Positions 12,201-24,322 of a DNA stretch of 64,000 nt are shown here, one piece after another (positions within the stretch are counted from its first letter, which is position 1; each line of letters opens with the position of its first letter). The stretch lies in NCBI RefSeq assembly GCF_017562075.2, contig NC_054081.1, forward strand, positions 9,586,713-9,650,712, in the 5' to 3' direction. Origin of the DNA: Anopheles merus. Its lineage: Eukaryota > Arthropoda > Insecta > Diptera > Culicidae. The translations under genes and the position numbers were made by a program. A model generated the notes under the pieces. The model saw only the letters and a program-made list of their open reading frames with translations, was not told where the DNA came from and searched no databases.

Positions 12201-13586
12201 TGAAAATGATTTGGCAGATCAGAAAGTTCGTTTTATGAACAACTCTGTGCATTATGACTCATAAAGAACCGATGAACGTAGGCCGTTCGTTCTGTTGGAA
12301 TAGACTGAATGAATCATACAGGTTCTGGTTCTTGGGGCACACCTCTAGCAAGAACGGCCTGGTCGATCTAACTAAGTCTTGTCGTTCTTGCTGTCCCCTG
12401 GTAGGCGTCCGGGACCTTTTCTTTCGCTTTTGAGCGATCGTTTGAAGAAATTGAACATTCCTGAATATCTCAATCACATTTGCTTGCAAATGATCGATCA
12501 AATCGAACCCGTTTAATGAAAATCTGTTATTTAAGATGTATTCTCTTTTAACCAAATTAAAATAGTTATGCAAATTCACAAATGAGACTGATAAAACTTT
12601 CCCTTTTTCCTCCAAATATCCCTTTTCAACAGTGAAAGCGACGATGCCACTGTTTACCGTGATACTGTCGCGCGTGATCATGCGCGAGCGGCAAACCAAA
12701 GCCGTCTACCTGTCGCTCGTGCCGATCATCGTCGGCGTCGGCATCGCCACGCTAACCGAGCTGTCGTTCGACGTGATCGGGCTGGTCAGTGCGCTGATCG
12801 CGACGATGGGCTTCTCGCTGCAGAACATCTTCTCCAAGAAGGTGCTGAAGGAGACGGGCGTGCACCATCTCCGCCTGCTGCACATACTCGGCCGGCTGGC
12901 CCTGTTCATGTTCCTGCCCGTCTGGATCTACGTCGACATGTTTAACGTGATGAAGCATCCCTCGATCGTAATGTATCGCGTCCATACGTGCGCCTAGCGC
13001 GACTGGAATGAATTCACCCCAATAATGTTTCTCTCATGCTTTTGCTCTTTTTCTCTTTCTCTGCTTCCTCCAGGTAACGGGTGACTATCGCGTCATCGCG
13101 CTGCTCTTTACCGACGGCGTGCTCAACTGGCTGCAGAACATACTGGCGTTCAGCGTGCTGTCGCTGGTGACGCCGCTCACGTACGCGGTGGCCAGCGCCA
13201 GCAAGCGCATCTTCGTCATCGCCATCTCGCTGTTTGTGCTGGGCAATCCGGTCACGTGGGTGAACGTGCTCGGCATGCTGGTGGCGATACTGGGCGTGCT
13301 GTGCTACAACCGCGCCAAATACTTTGCCCGCCGGCAGGACACGCTCCTGCCGTACGCGTACGGCGCGAAGGAGGCGGCGGCGGCGACCGGGCCGCCGACC
13401 GGTATCAGCAACAACGGCACCACCACCGCCGCCGGGCGACGCTACCCGTACGCACCGCTGCACAGCAACGGGGGCGTACCGGGGCCGGACAATGTGCTGC
13501 TTGCCGGGAACGGCACCGTGGCCGGTGGGATGACAGCGACGGCACACGGTGCACCGACCATCCGATCAGCGCCTCCTCTAGCGTGA
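9282..13586 (+). CDS. SLC35E1: SLC35E1-like nucleotide-sugar/triose-phosphate-type transporter
   Basis: Three exons (9282-9750, 12633-12967, 13074-13586) give 438 residues. The protein has about ten hydrophobic helices of the drug/metabolite transporter fold. It carries the strongly conserved SLC35E stretches NNVIGKMILSEFPYP, ALGKFLASV, SYAHTVKATMPLFTV, ATMGFSLQNIFSKK, HHLRLLHILG and LTYAVASASKRIF, ending the fold with GVLCYNRAKY. Family members sit in Golgi/ER membranes; the E1 substrate is not established. The ATG follows CACACG and begins a Gly-rich N-terminus (residues 20-50). Exon junctions fall in phase 1 then phase 0. Intron 1 (2.9 kb) carries a family C array and a family D fragment. 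The last about 95 residues are low complexity, and the neighbouring frame looks at least as coding, so the true C-terminus is uncertain (see findings). Confidence 0.92.
10290..11240. repeat. Family C array (GGTCCTGGAACC) in the transporter intron
   Basis: Degenerate tandem units of the form CATACTGGTCCTGGAACC run from about 10290 to 11100. A block follows that resembles 16640-16850 (GGATTCGGAATAGGAAC, then CAGCGTAGGAATTAGCG). The array lies fully inside intron 1 of the SLC35E1-like gene. Confidence 0.7.
11930..12060. repeat. Family D fragment in the transporter intron
   Basis: A short stretch has the GATTCATGGATT and TTCATGAATCTGG words and a TAGTGTTCTCGAATCGAATC edge, as in the longer family D copies. 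It is truncated. Confidence 0.45.
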
Positions 13587-15474
13587 ACGGGCCGACCAGC
13601 TCGAACGGAAGGCTGCTGTTTGTTTAGGCAACAGGGCAAAGGGACCTGATCCAAAAACCAGCAGCAGCGGGAGGGGGGGGGGGGGGGGGGGAACGTTTTG
13701 GGGCAAATTGGCAAGCCGCGTGCGCGGTTTAGTACGTTAGTAATTTATATGTCTAGAAAAAAAAACAAAAAAACAAACACGACGCCACCGTTGTGTGCGA
13801 GATGATCCCAGCGCCGTCTCGATACTCAACAGTGAACACACACACACACACACACACGACTGTAATATAGACAGACACACACCTGGACAGGATGTATTGG
13901 TTTGCCAATCGGAAAAAGCATGCGTGCGAGGACTGAGTCATTGAATTTGCAAACGAAACGAAAGACACGGAAGCAACATGCTTTCCGCAACAAGAAAAAA
14001 AAATATGCCTGGCTTGTTTGCTCAAACCCTACCAAGAACGGCTCAAATCTAGTGCAGCGCGATGGGTAGGGGAAAGAAAGGGAAGAAACAGAACACGCGA
14101 ATAGTAAAATCAGAACGCGGATCGGAAAGGATTATGGTTGGGCGATGGTAGGGACAGCGAGAACAAGCAATAATGTTTCAAGCACAGCAGTATTTACGAA
14201 ACAAACGTTTAGTTTAATTATTTTCTTTCTTCCTTTTAAGTTTCCCCCCATTATGTTCCCCACCTAATATTAGTAAACCACCCCACCCCCCCTGTTTCTG
14301 CCATCCCCACCAAATGCCGATTCGATTAGGGACAGCAGTAGCAATATTTCTCACACGCGTTGCTATTGTAATGTACATAGTTAGGGAAAAGTATGCTCTT
14401 AGCAGCACGAATCTTTATCCGTTTTTTTTTCTTTTTTTTGTTCCGGCAAGCGAGCACCGCGACCATGCTTTGTTTGTTTGCGCAAGGCTCCATGCTGTTT
14501 ACCACTTTGTGTATTATTTTTCATGTTCTTTCCAACTATAAGCAATATTAGTTTTTTTTTTGTTTTCTGTTTGTTTGTGCGATCGTAATACTTTCTGGCG
14601 TGGCTTTCGGCCGTCAGCATCAAAGTGGGGAAGAAAAAAACAAAGCGCGTACTTAGCAAACGGAAAGAGAAACACACTAATCACAATCGTCATCCACACC
14701 GCTGGCACACGAGCGTTAGTTGCCTTTTTTTTTTTTGCTCGGCTTTTGTTGAATATTGTTTCGTTTATGTATTCTTATTTTGTTTCTTCTGTTCAGCTTT
14801 TATTTGTCTTGTGTTTTTTGCGTGGTGGATGTGGCTCTCCTAATTTTAAATGATACAAAAAAAAAAACAAGAATCGTCGATATGGGGACGGACGGACGAA
14901 TTTAGTGTAGTAGCAAAAAAAAAAAGAAAGAAAGCATCATTATAACCTGTAGACAATTTTTTAGCTCCTTTTTTCTTTTTTCCTGCAAACTCTGTTATTT
15001 GAATTTAAAAAAAAAAACAACAAGCGTTGCATTTGCTTAGCAAACAAAAATCACTTATAATATATTTAAAAAAAAAGGAGAAGAAAAAGAGATAGACAAA
15101 AAGAAAACAAACCCCGAGGAGATAGTGAGGGGGAGGGAACGACGACGGTGCTGTGCGAAATGTGGCAAAGCAATGTGCACACGAAATATACGTTACTTGG
15201 CAAGATTGTGGCTATGATAAAGTTTGCTTTCAGTGTCGGTTTTCGTCTCTTTTCGGGGCTGTGTAGGAGTGCTGGAGGGGCCAAGTCGCATTGGAATTGG
15301 CATTACATCCGAAAGAACTATAAAAAAGCAATATGAAGATTTGGGTAGTAAGAAGAAGGAAGCAAATTAGGGATTGCCATGCAATTCCTCTATTAGAAGG
15401 GTTCTTGCAAAGTCCCTTTTTTTTGCAAGAGATTCGCACTGCTGCTAATATTACACCGGCTCCCGTCAAAATTG

Positions 15475-16075
15475 CCCACGGAGCGCACCCACGACTCCGA
15501 TCCGACTCCGACTATTGTTAGTACGATTTCAATTTCGCCCGGAGTTGTCCGAAGTTGGAGTTGTCCGATGTTGAAGTTGTTCGGAGTTGTCCAGAGTTGT
15601 TCAGAGTCGTCCGAGGTCTTGCGGAGCTGGCTGGAATCGTCTGAAATTGGAGTCGGTTAGAGCCACAGTCGTGCAGAGTCGCTCGGAGTCGTCCAGAGTT
15701 GTCGGGAGTCGTGCAGTATCGCCCGGAGTTGTCGTCCAGAGTTGTTCAGAGTTGTCCGGAGTCGTTCGGAGCTATCTGGAGCCAACCGGAATCGGATTCG
15801 GTCAAAGTCAACCGGAGCCGTCTGGTGCAATGTCTTTGTGATCAGGCATTTAATTTCGTTGCGTTTTGACTTTCACTTTGAGCATGCATTTAGTATACAG
15901 GCCCTGGATTCGAAGGCTGACTCTTGCCGACTTCTGCCGACTATGAACGACTCCGGACGATTCCGGACGGTGCCAGCCGATTCCGAACTACTTCAGGTAA
16001 TGCTGGGTGGACCTATTTACTAGAGTCAGTTTCGAAATTTTCGGAGTCGAATCGGAGTCATCTCCGGAATTTGGC
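15475..16075. repeat. Family B hexamer array, copy B1
   Basis: The left half is tandem GAGTTGTCCGGAGTCGT-type units. The right half is the inverse (GACTCCGGACGATTCCGG), so the element is self-complementary overall. It ends with TTTCGGAGTCGAATCGGAGTC and a GGCCAACTTTAAAC edge shared with other B copies. Confidence 0.7.
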
Positions 16076-16589
16076 CAACTTTAAACATCGTTAGCCTAGA
16101 CCCGACAGTGTTTGTTGCACCAAAGAAGGATGAAAACCTAATGTGTGCCTTTCGGGCACAAATGAATGGCTACGTGCCTTATTTATGACCTGTAAGGCGC
16201 AAATGCTTTGTGTCGTGGTTAATGGTGTTTGTCTGTAAGGCACCAATGTAAGTTAATAAGTATCTTAATTAGCTGCAGACACTGTGTAATCTTTTCACAT
16301 TTATAGAGCTTTTTTTATTGATGGATACCCCAGAACCATTCATAACGAGTTAAATACGTTCCAATGAATCACGCATTATGCAGGAGACTCTTTTCCTGAA
16401 TGAACGAACTGAATGAAAAAACATATCTAAAAACGTCTTCTGAATAATGATATGTGGGAAGATATTTGTAGTTCACTATATCTTTGGTTATATTTTCTGG
16501 AAAAATTGGTCCATTGTCTTTTCTTTGACGTTACACGAAGTTATAAAATTCCACTGTTACGCACACGAGAATCTTCTTGCATTCTTGTG

Positions 16590-16850
16590 TACGTACACCG
16601 GTCCTTGGAACTGATACTGAGCTCATACCGGTTCTGAAATAGCTCCCGATTTCATTCCGTTCCTAGAACTGTACCTGTAGCTGTGTTGGATTCGGTTCGG
16701 AACTGGAGCCGACGCAGTTCCTGTTCCGATCGAGTAACTGTTTCTGTTGGTCAGCAAACCATATTCGGCAGTACTTGGCAGCATAGGAATAGCGTAGGAA
16801 ATATCGTAAGAATTTGCGTAGGAAATTCAGAATGTGTATAGTGATATTAC
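16590..16850. repeat. Family C-like block, copy C2
   Basis: CACCGGTCCTTGGAACTGATACTGAG units are followed by GGATTCGGTTCGGAAC and CAGCATAGGAATAGCGTAGG, which parallels 10980-11230 inside the transporter intron. Confidence 0.6.
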
Positions 16851-16864
16851 ACACTTGTACCTCA

Positions 16865-17230
16865 CACCATTTTACGAAACCCTGCTCTTCCTGGCGATGG
16901 CGTGGAGGCGTCCGCCATTAAGGCCGGGATAACGGACTGGCAGACGAAGGCGCGAGACCGTGAGCGGTTTCGGACACTCCTGAGCCAGGCCAAGACCGCA
17001 AAGCGGTTGTAGCGCCGGATAAGATGAAGAAGAGATAAAAGTTGACAGAGTATTGGGTACTAGGGCCCCGAGACTCGCGAATCATCTGCAAGCCAAGAAA
17101 TCGGAGAGATCGGTGTAGAATCGTGCCACGGATGTCGTTGTCTTGCCCCGCGCTTAGAATGACCCCTTCCAGAGCGATGTTAAAGAGCAAACAGGAGAGT
17201 CCATCACCAGTGCCTCAGACCCCTGTGACC
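16865..17230. pseudogene. Two non-LTR retrotransposon (LINE) scraps in opposite orientation
   Basis: Plus strand 16880-17013 reads like a LINE ORF2 C-terminus: AIKAGITDWQTKARDRER then RTLLSQAKTAKRL and a stop. Minus strand from about 17215 to 17090 reads like a reverse transcriptase core: GDGLSCLLFNIALEGVI, then GTILHRSLRFLG, where an intact element would continue with FADD. The FADD catalytic part is lost. Both pieces are dead and rearranged. Confidence 0.65.
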
Positions 17231-17906
17231 CCTATCGATATGTCAGGGACAAAAATAAAAAAATGTGGATGTCCGTCCTTCCTATTTCGGTGTCTTAACC
17301 AAAGGTGTCTGAAGGCTGCTTAAACCACAAAAAAATAAGATTCTTGAGTGCAATGAGTTAGTGAACTGGTGATGGGTTTTTTGTTTAATACTGATAATAC
17401 TGAACTGAAAACTGAAATATTTCATAACACTGCCGACAATATAAACAGTGCAAGTTACGGTGCTTTAAGATTCGTAGTAGGTAAATTAGATCCACAATGG
17501 ATCTAATACGATCCACATACGATTGAAATTGTTGAAAATCAATTTTGCAGATATCACTCCAACGATGTTCTCAAATGTGTTGTTTTCCTTCCAATTGGAT
17601 GCTCTACTCGTTATGAGGGGTTCCACTGTGTTATAACGCTCCCTTACTTTCCCATGTTTACACAACTAAACAAAGAATGTTCTATCGTTCGGATTGATGA
17701 AAGAATGAATTGTTTTAACCCGGAAGTGTTCCCAAAACACGTAGAAACAGAAACGATTGTACGTTTTAGAATCTGTATTGCAATAACAAGCATCTGTACA
17801 CACCGGATAAGGTACAATGTATAGCCCCCTAGCAACTAACAAACTGTCGAGTTGGAATAAAACGAAAAGAAAAATACCAAAAAAGAAACCCTCGCTCATT
17901 TCCCCA

Positions 17907-20900
17907 CTACTGCAGCAGCGAGGCGGCAAAGATCTGGCGCATAATGTGGGGCAGCTGCTCCAGATCCATGCAGACGAACGCCTTGCCCGCGGTCATGCTG
18001 TCCGCCACCACCTTCGCCTCGTCGTCCAGGCTGCCGATGAAGATGACGTACGCCTGGACGCGGGGCGACTGGCGCGCCAGCGCCGCATTCAGCTTGCGCG
18101 GCGTGATGCCGTACCGGGCCAGGTTGGCATCGCTCAGCACGATCACGATCGCCTCGTCGCAGTCCTCCTTGGCCAGCTCGTCCACCGCCAGCTCGGTCGC
18201 GGCCAGCGTGTGGTCGCCGCTCCAGCAGAACTGGGCGTGCGCGTGCATCATCTTGATCGTCTCGAGCCGGCGCTTCGCATCCTTCGGCGGGTTGTTCTCG
18301 CTCACGAACGGGACGGCCACCGCCTCCCCGCTGTGCCCGACGATGTCGTACCGGATCTTGCCCTCGAACCCGTCGAACGCTTCCATCACCATCACGGTCG
18401 CCTCCAGCTCGCGGTCGAGCCGGCCATCGTACCCGTTGAACCGGTACATCGACCCGGACACGTCCACCACCAGCTTGAGGCGCTTCGGCTTCTCCTGGGG
18501 CGTGCCCGGTTCGGGCTCCTGCTCCGCCCGCTGCTTGTAGATCGCCCGCTCGCCGGTCAGCCCCTCCACCAGCTTGGTGTCGTCCAGCTCGCCCGCGCTG
18601 CGGTGCCGCTGCCACTGGCGCTCCCGGGCCCGCGCCTGCAGCGCCTGCAGCGTGATGCGCAGCTGCTGCACCTGGCGCCGGACCGGCTCCGCGTACTGCT
18701 CGTACACCTTGTGCTCGTACGGGCTCATCTGTATCTCGCGCAGCTTCTCCTCGAACGCTTTCCGGTTCATGTCGCGCGCCGCCTGCTTCACCGACTCCGG
18801 GATGTCGTCCTTCTCCGCGTCGGACAGCTGGTGCACCTTGTGGCCGGCGTCGAGCCGGTACGGGCCGCCCTTGCCGCCGAGCCCGGCCGTATCGCGCCCG
18901 CCCGTACCGCCCGCCCACGTGTTGCCGCCGACGTGCGGGTCATTGTTCGGGTCGACCTTGCCGTGCTTGGGCCCGGACACGCCCTTCCCGCTGTGGCTGC
19001 GCACCGTCAGCTGCAGCTCGCGCTGGCGGCGCATCGCCGCAAGCGCCTCGCAGCCCGCGGCGTACTCGCCGACCGGCAGCCCGTGGCGCAGCAGCACCGC
19101 CGTCACCTGGTCGAGCGTTTCCGGCGCGTACCGGTCGTAGTCGAGCACGTTGCCAATGACCTCGGCGAGCGGGTCGGCCGGGAAGCGCTCCAGGTGGCGC
19201 ACGATCGCGACGACCTCGCGCGTCGAGTACGGATAGTGGAGCTTGCCGGCGTCCGCCATCTCGCGCAGCTCGGCGAACGCGTCCACCAGCCGGCCGATCG
19301 TCGCGACCGGCACGGACGGCCCGTACTGCTGCAGCAGGTAGCGCTCCGACTCGGGCAGCGGATTGTCGACCGCGTGGCACGCGAACAGATCGCCCAGCGC
19401 GGCAAAGAAATCGTTCCCGAGGAAGGGAAAGCCGGGCCGGTTCGCCAGCACGATCATGCGGAAGTCGGGATGGGTGGGTAGGAAGCCGCCGTCGCCGCCG
19501 TCGCCGCCGTCGCCGCCGCCGCCGCCTCCCTTCGCACTGGGCGGGCAAATCTTGCGCCCGTCGGACAGCAGCATCTCGCCGTGCTCGACGAGCGTCTTCA
19601 GTATGCAGGTGACGTGGACGGGCGCCTTGTCCGCCTCGTCCACCACCAGCACGTGCCCGTGCCGGACCGCCTTCACCAGCGGCGAGTCCTCGTACGCGAT
19701 CCGGCCGTCCCGCACCGTCGCCTGCAGCGTCAGCGACTGGACGGTGGTGTCGCGGTGCAGCTGGATGTACTCGCGCGGCCGCCCCATCAGCTGCAGCAGC
19801 CGGTCGACGATCTTGTTCTTGCCGACGCCCTGGTTGCCCACCAGCAGCAGATGCTCGCCGAGCAGGAAGTCCTGCAGCAGCCGCTCCATCAGCCGCAGGT
19901 GCTGCGGCACGTCGTAGAACACAATGTCCGGGATCTTGCTGACCGCGTCGGTGCGGTACCGCGGTACGCTCGTGCGCCCAATCCGCACCAGCTCGTCCGT
20001 CTGCTCCACCGCGATCGGGGCGGCTCGGTCGAGCTCACCGGCCGTCACTCCGCTGTAGCCGTCCAGGTAGCGGCGCATCGCCGCATCGAGCACCGAGCGC
20101 GGCAGGCTCGGCATGAACTTGCTCAGAAAGGTGGCGTGCAGTATGTCGGCCGCTGCGCCGGCCCGATTCTCCTGCTCCCCGTACTGGTGCAGCCGGCGGG
20201 CGATGCGCAGCAGCTGCCGGGTGGACAGATTGCCGGCGAGCGTCTGCTGCACCGGATCGTTCGAGGTGCGCAGGTGGTGCGCGACGCGCAGGATTTGCTC
20301 CATCGTTTCGCCGATCGGGCCGTACAGCGTGTCGAGCACGTGGCGCTCCTCGCGCTCGCTCAGCCCGCGCACCTCGTGAAACAGGAAGAGGGCGAGCGTC
20401 TCCGCCCCGATCCAGGCGGCGCGGGCCGGCCCGTTCGCACCCGCCGCCCCACTCTGGGCCGGCTCGGCCAGCGCGATGATGCGGAAGCCGGGATGGATGC
20501 GCAGCAGGCCGGCCGCCCGCAGATCCTGCCCCGGCTGCGCTGCCTGCAGCCGATCGTACCGGTCGTGTGCCAGCAGCCGCCGGCCATCGTACAGCTGCAG
20601 CTCGCGATCGTGCACCAGGCGGTGCAGTGTGCCGAGCGTGCTGTGGTGCAGCCGGTGCACGCCGTCCAGCACGATTGCGTGCCCGGCGAGGGCGGCCAGG
20701 AGCAGTGGCGAGTCCTGCCACACCGTGTCCCCGTTCAGGCGGGTCGTGCGCTTCTGCAGCAGGTCGCGCGCCGTCATGTCCTGGTACAGGACCATCGCCT
20801 CCAGGTGCTGGTCGTTCAGCAGCCGGCACAGCTGCTCGGCCAGTATCGATTTGCCGCAACCCTTCGGGCCCACGAGACACACGTCACCGACGGCCACCGT

Positions 20901-23900
20901 TTGCACCAGCTCGGCCAGCAGGCCGGTCTGGTACGGCGTCGGTATGAACGGTTGCCGCTTGTCCTCGAGCGGGCTGGACGTACCAGCGGGCAGCCGGAAC
21001 TCGACCGGTCCCTTCGCCGTTTGCAACCGCACCTTTAGCTCGTCGCCCGTCGCCGTAACGCCTTCCACCGCCGCTCGGTTGGCCGCCCCCTCCACCGGGG
21101 CAAACTTGAGCGACTCCATCAGCCCGGTCACGTACGAGCTGCCCTCCTTCTCGAGAAACACCGGGTAGGGGTAGAAGCGCCGCAGCAGCTCCTGCTCGGT
21201 CAGGGTGCCGTTGTGGCGGAGCAGCCGGCCCGCGTACTGCAAATTGTCGATCGGGAAGTCAGGCAACAGGGCCGAGGCCGACTGGATGCCGTACGCGAAC
21301 GAGACCAGCTTGGTCAGCACGTCCGGGTGGTCGAGCGGGCCGGCGAGGGCTTTCGCCTCCGTCAGCACCTCCACGTACGGCAGCTCGGCAATGTCGCGCG
21401 CCTGGAAGCGGGACCGGAGCGGTGGATCGAGCGGGGAGCCGCGGTACCGCGGCACCGGTAGACCGAGGGCGATTACGCGGAATTTCTCCGACACCCGCAC
21501 CAGCCCCCACTGGTCCAGCTGGTCGCGGCTGAAGCGCTGCAGGGAGAAAGGGAAGGAAATAGAGCATAATGAACATTGAGCGTCTCGATTAGTGGTAGGA
21601 GCTTGGAGTCGGAACTACCCGGTACAGATTCCTTGTTCAGAATCATATCCGAAGCCAATTCCGGTACTGGAAACGAATCCGGTTCCGGAACCGATTCCGA
21701 TTCTGGAATCGATTCCAGTTCCGAAACCTATTCCGATTCTGAAATCGATTCTAGTTCCAGAGCCTATTTCTATTCTGGAATCGATTCCGGTTCCGGAGCT
21801 GGTTCCTATTCTGGAATCGATTCCGGTTCCGGAGCCGATTCCGATTTCGGTGCCAAATGCGGAGTTAATTCCAGAATCCAAAATCGGCTCTGGAATCGGA
21901 GATCCTCCGGAATCAGAATTGGCTCCAGAATCAAAGTCAATTTTAGAATTATAATCAGAAGTTTTGGAAACGAAATAAGTTCCAAAATCTCGATGAGAAT
22001 GAATCTATTACAAGTAAATTTGTGCTTATGGCGGCTATAGATACAATCGTAGCTGAATAGGACCCAAAAGCCAATTCTCATAGAATTACCGAAATCAATT
22101 TTAATTCTGGACCCAAATCCGGAGAACATTGCTGGACCTACCATCCGGAATCGATTTCACAAAAATTCGGACCTAGTCGGAATCGATTCCGACCAAAACT
22201 TTGTTTTTCCCATTACTAGTTTACAAGTAAATTTCGATTCTTTGTGGCTATCAATATCATAGCATCATTGGATCCAAACGTCTATTTTCAAAGTCGATGA
22301 ATCATGAATCTGAGCCGATTGCTATTCTGGAAACGATTCCGGTTCCGGAGCCGATTCCGGTGCCGACTCCGGATCCGGAACCGATCCTAATCCGATTCCG
22401 GGGCCAATTCCGGAGTAGATTCCAGAATCCATAATCGGCTCCGATATCGGACTTCTTCCGGAAATTGCGACCACAATCGCGATCGCTTTAGATACAATCG
22501 TCGACCCAAAAGCCTATTCGGCATAGAAATGCCGAAATCAACCTGGGAATTGCAATTTGCTCCGGTAACGGCATCAGAATTGACCCCATAGTTGTAATTA
22601 GCTCCGGAATGATCATCAGTTCTTGAATTGCAATAAGATGTTTCCGAAGTGAAATCAGTCTTGGAATCTCCCTAGTTTACAAATAAATTTTGATTCCTTG
22701 CGACTGTCAATTCGTAGCATCGTTGGACCCAAACGTCCATTCTTAAGAGGATGCCGAAACCGACTCCGATTTCAAAGTCAATTCTGATTTCGGAGCCAAT
22801 TCAGACTCCGGAGCCGATTTAGATACCGGACCCGATTTTGAAATCGATTCCAGCAACTGAATCCGGACCTAATATCTGGAATCGATTTAACTTCGGAGCT
22901 AGCCGCAATCGATACCGACGAAAACTTCATTTTTAATCCAAATTTGTATTAGAAACATTATTTAAACTAACCCGCGATACTTTTAGGAATACCAGGGTTT
23001 CAAAAAGCATTGTATTGCCAATGGCAATTCCCCGGTTTATCTGTACGCAAGCTAGGCTGGATTAACGAATCCGAGCTCTACCTTCTTATAGTGAGCGTTG
23101 CCTACTAATGGGTCTTCAGGGTGCGGAATTTTGGCGAATTAAAATCCAGGCCACGTTTATTGCCGGATTATTGCTAGGAACTGTGAACGATCCCTATCTG
23201 TAAGGAGAACTAGGTTTTACTACATCTGCACGTTACACGTTCACGCCAAAAACCATGACCATAATACTCCTACTCTCCTGTATCTCTTGTTGCTGGTATG
23301 TTAATATCTCATATTAAGCCGTTTTTTAAATTATTATTTTAAAAAAAACTTAAACGCGCCATTCTACATGATACGCGGTTTTAATCTAACGATCTGTCCC
23401 ATTGCTGAATTCGCCCACCATACCAGTCCTTTCTCACATATCTTCAGTTTATCTCGCTCCTTGCCTCGTCATGCTTTCTTATCTCTACCACGTGCTATTG
23501 GTTGTTTTATATCTTAATTTCATATGCATGTGTACGAGATTGCAAAACAACACACGGCTGGTAGTTTGAAGAATACCCTCACCCGGGGCCTCATTCACTC
23601 ACCTCCAGCAGGGCGTCGTAGTTTTTGGCCGCTATCAGGAACCGGCCGTCCTCCAGGTGCATCTCCCGGTTCTCGAGCAGATTGTTCAGTATCGGCAGCA
23701 CGTTCCGCTCCGTCTTCTCCACCCCCTCGATCAGCAGTATGCGGCCCTCGATGGCGGCCCGGACCGCGCTCTGGCTGTGGTACGAGGACGTGCCGTCCAG
23801 TATCTCCCGGCGCTGCTTCAGGTCGCTCTCAGTCGTGTCGCGGTTCAGCAGTATGTACTCGACCTCGCGCCTCGTCAGTTCCGAGTACTGCATCACGATC

Positions 23901-24322
23901 CGGCGCCGCAGACCGCCGGGCCGCCCGAGCAGCAGTATGTCCTGCCCGAGCTTATCCTTCTGCAGCATCCACCGGAGATGGTGCAGCCGGGTCTGGGACA
24001 GGGCCGCCTCGCCGGTCTCGCTGACGCTCACTAAAACACCCAACCAGAGGGAAGCGGGGAAGAGGTGTTAATCGACGTTGGCCAAATAGCAATAAGGAAG
24101 CACAAACACATCCATACCGTAACCGGTCGGGACGAGTTCCGGGCGCAGCGGCACATCGATCTCCTTCTCCACGTCGTCGATCCGGATGGTGCCACCGGTG
24201 GCGGGGGTGCTACAGTGGCGGCTCCACGACACACCGCCCACACCGGCCACGGCCGGCTGCTGGTGGGCGAGGATGCGGCGCAGCACGTTGATGCGCCGGA
24301 CCGTTTGCACGTTCCGCTGCAT
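17907..24322 (-). CDS. VWA8: VWA8, mitochondrial AAA-type ATPase with VWA domain
   Basis: Three exons on the minus strand (24322-24118, 24030-23603, 21536-17907) give 1420 residues. The N-terminus is Arg-rich and mitochondrial-looking (VRRINVLRRIL). There are three AAA-type ATPase regions: a degenerate P-loop GRPGGLRR at about 104, canonical GPKGCGKS at about 434, and GNQGVGKN at about 778. VWA8 hallmarks include ALGLPVPRYRGSPLDPPLRSRFQARDI, split here as ALGLPVPRYRG and DPPLRSRFQARD. A C-terminal von Willebrand A domain has the metal site DVSGS at about 1236. Human VWA8 is a mitochondrial inner-membrane ATPase of about 1905 residues. The mosquito protein goes from the third AAA region to KVDPNN-HVGGNTWAGGTGGRDTAGLGGKGGPY over a very short linker. 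A Gly/Asp run lies near 19484-19530. Junction phases are 1 then 0. The 2.07-kb intron 2 is filled with family A repeats. Confidence 0.93.
21592..22218 (+). repeat. Family A hexamer-array element, copy A2
   Basis: GGAATC/GATTCC arrays (21620-21900) are followed by a non-repeated core of about 110 bp (ATCTCGATGAGAATGAATC, ATTACAAGTAAATTTG, GACCCAAAAGCC). A second array follows and an end reading TTTTTCCCATTACTAG. It lies in VWA8 intron 2. Confidence 0.75.
22219..22940 (+). repeat. Family A hexamer-array element, copy A3
   Basis: This follows directly on copy A2. Two arrays of GATTCCGG words surround core-like blocks (ATTTCGATTCTTTG and GATTCCTTGCGACTG, AGCATCGTTGGACCCAAACG). It ends with AGCTAGCCGCAATCGATACC and loses the terminal word. 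Both copies lie in VWA8 intron 2. Confidence 0.65.

Larger units (their letters stand above)
13587..17906. other. Probable 3' UTR of the transporter, then repeats
   Basis: Bases 13587 to about 15070 are AT-rich with many A and T runs, a G run near 13671-13692 and a CA tract near 13838, and read as a long 3' UTR. From 15475 there is a family B array, then a family C-like block and LINE fragments. 17330-17906 is AT-rich with nothing recognisable apart from the possible VWA8 3' UTR. Confidence 0.55.

Noticed and set aside
17817..21038. Open frames of 554 and 485 codons on the plus strand
   Set aside because: Both are antisense to the VWA8 exon with its P-loops and DVSGS site. Composition (Arg, Leu, Val, His) is that of mirrored GC-rich codons.
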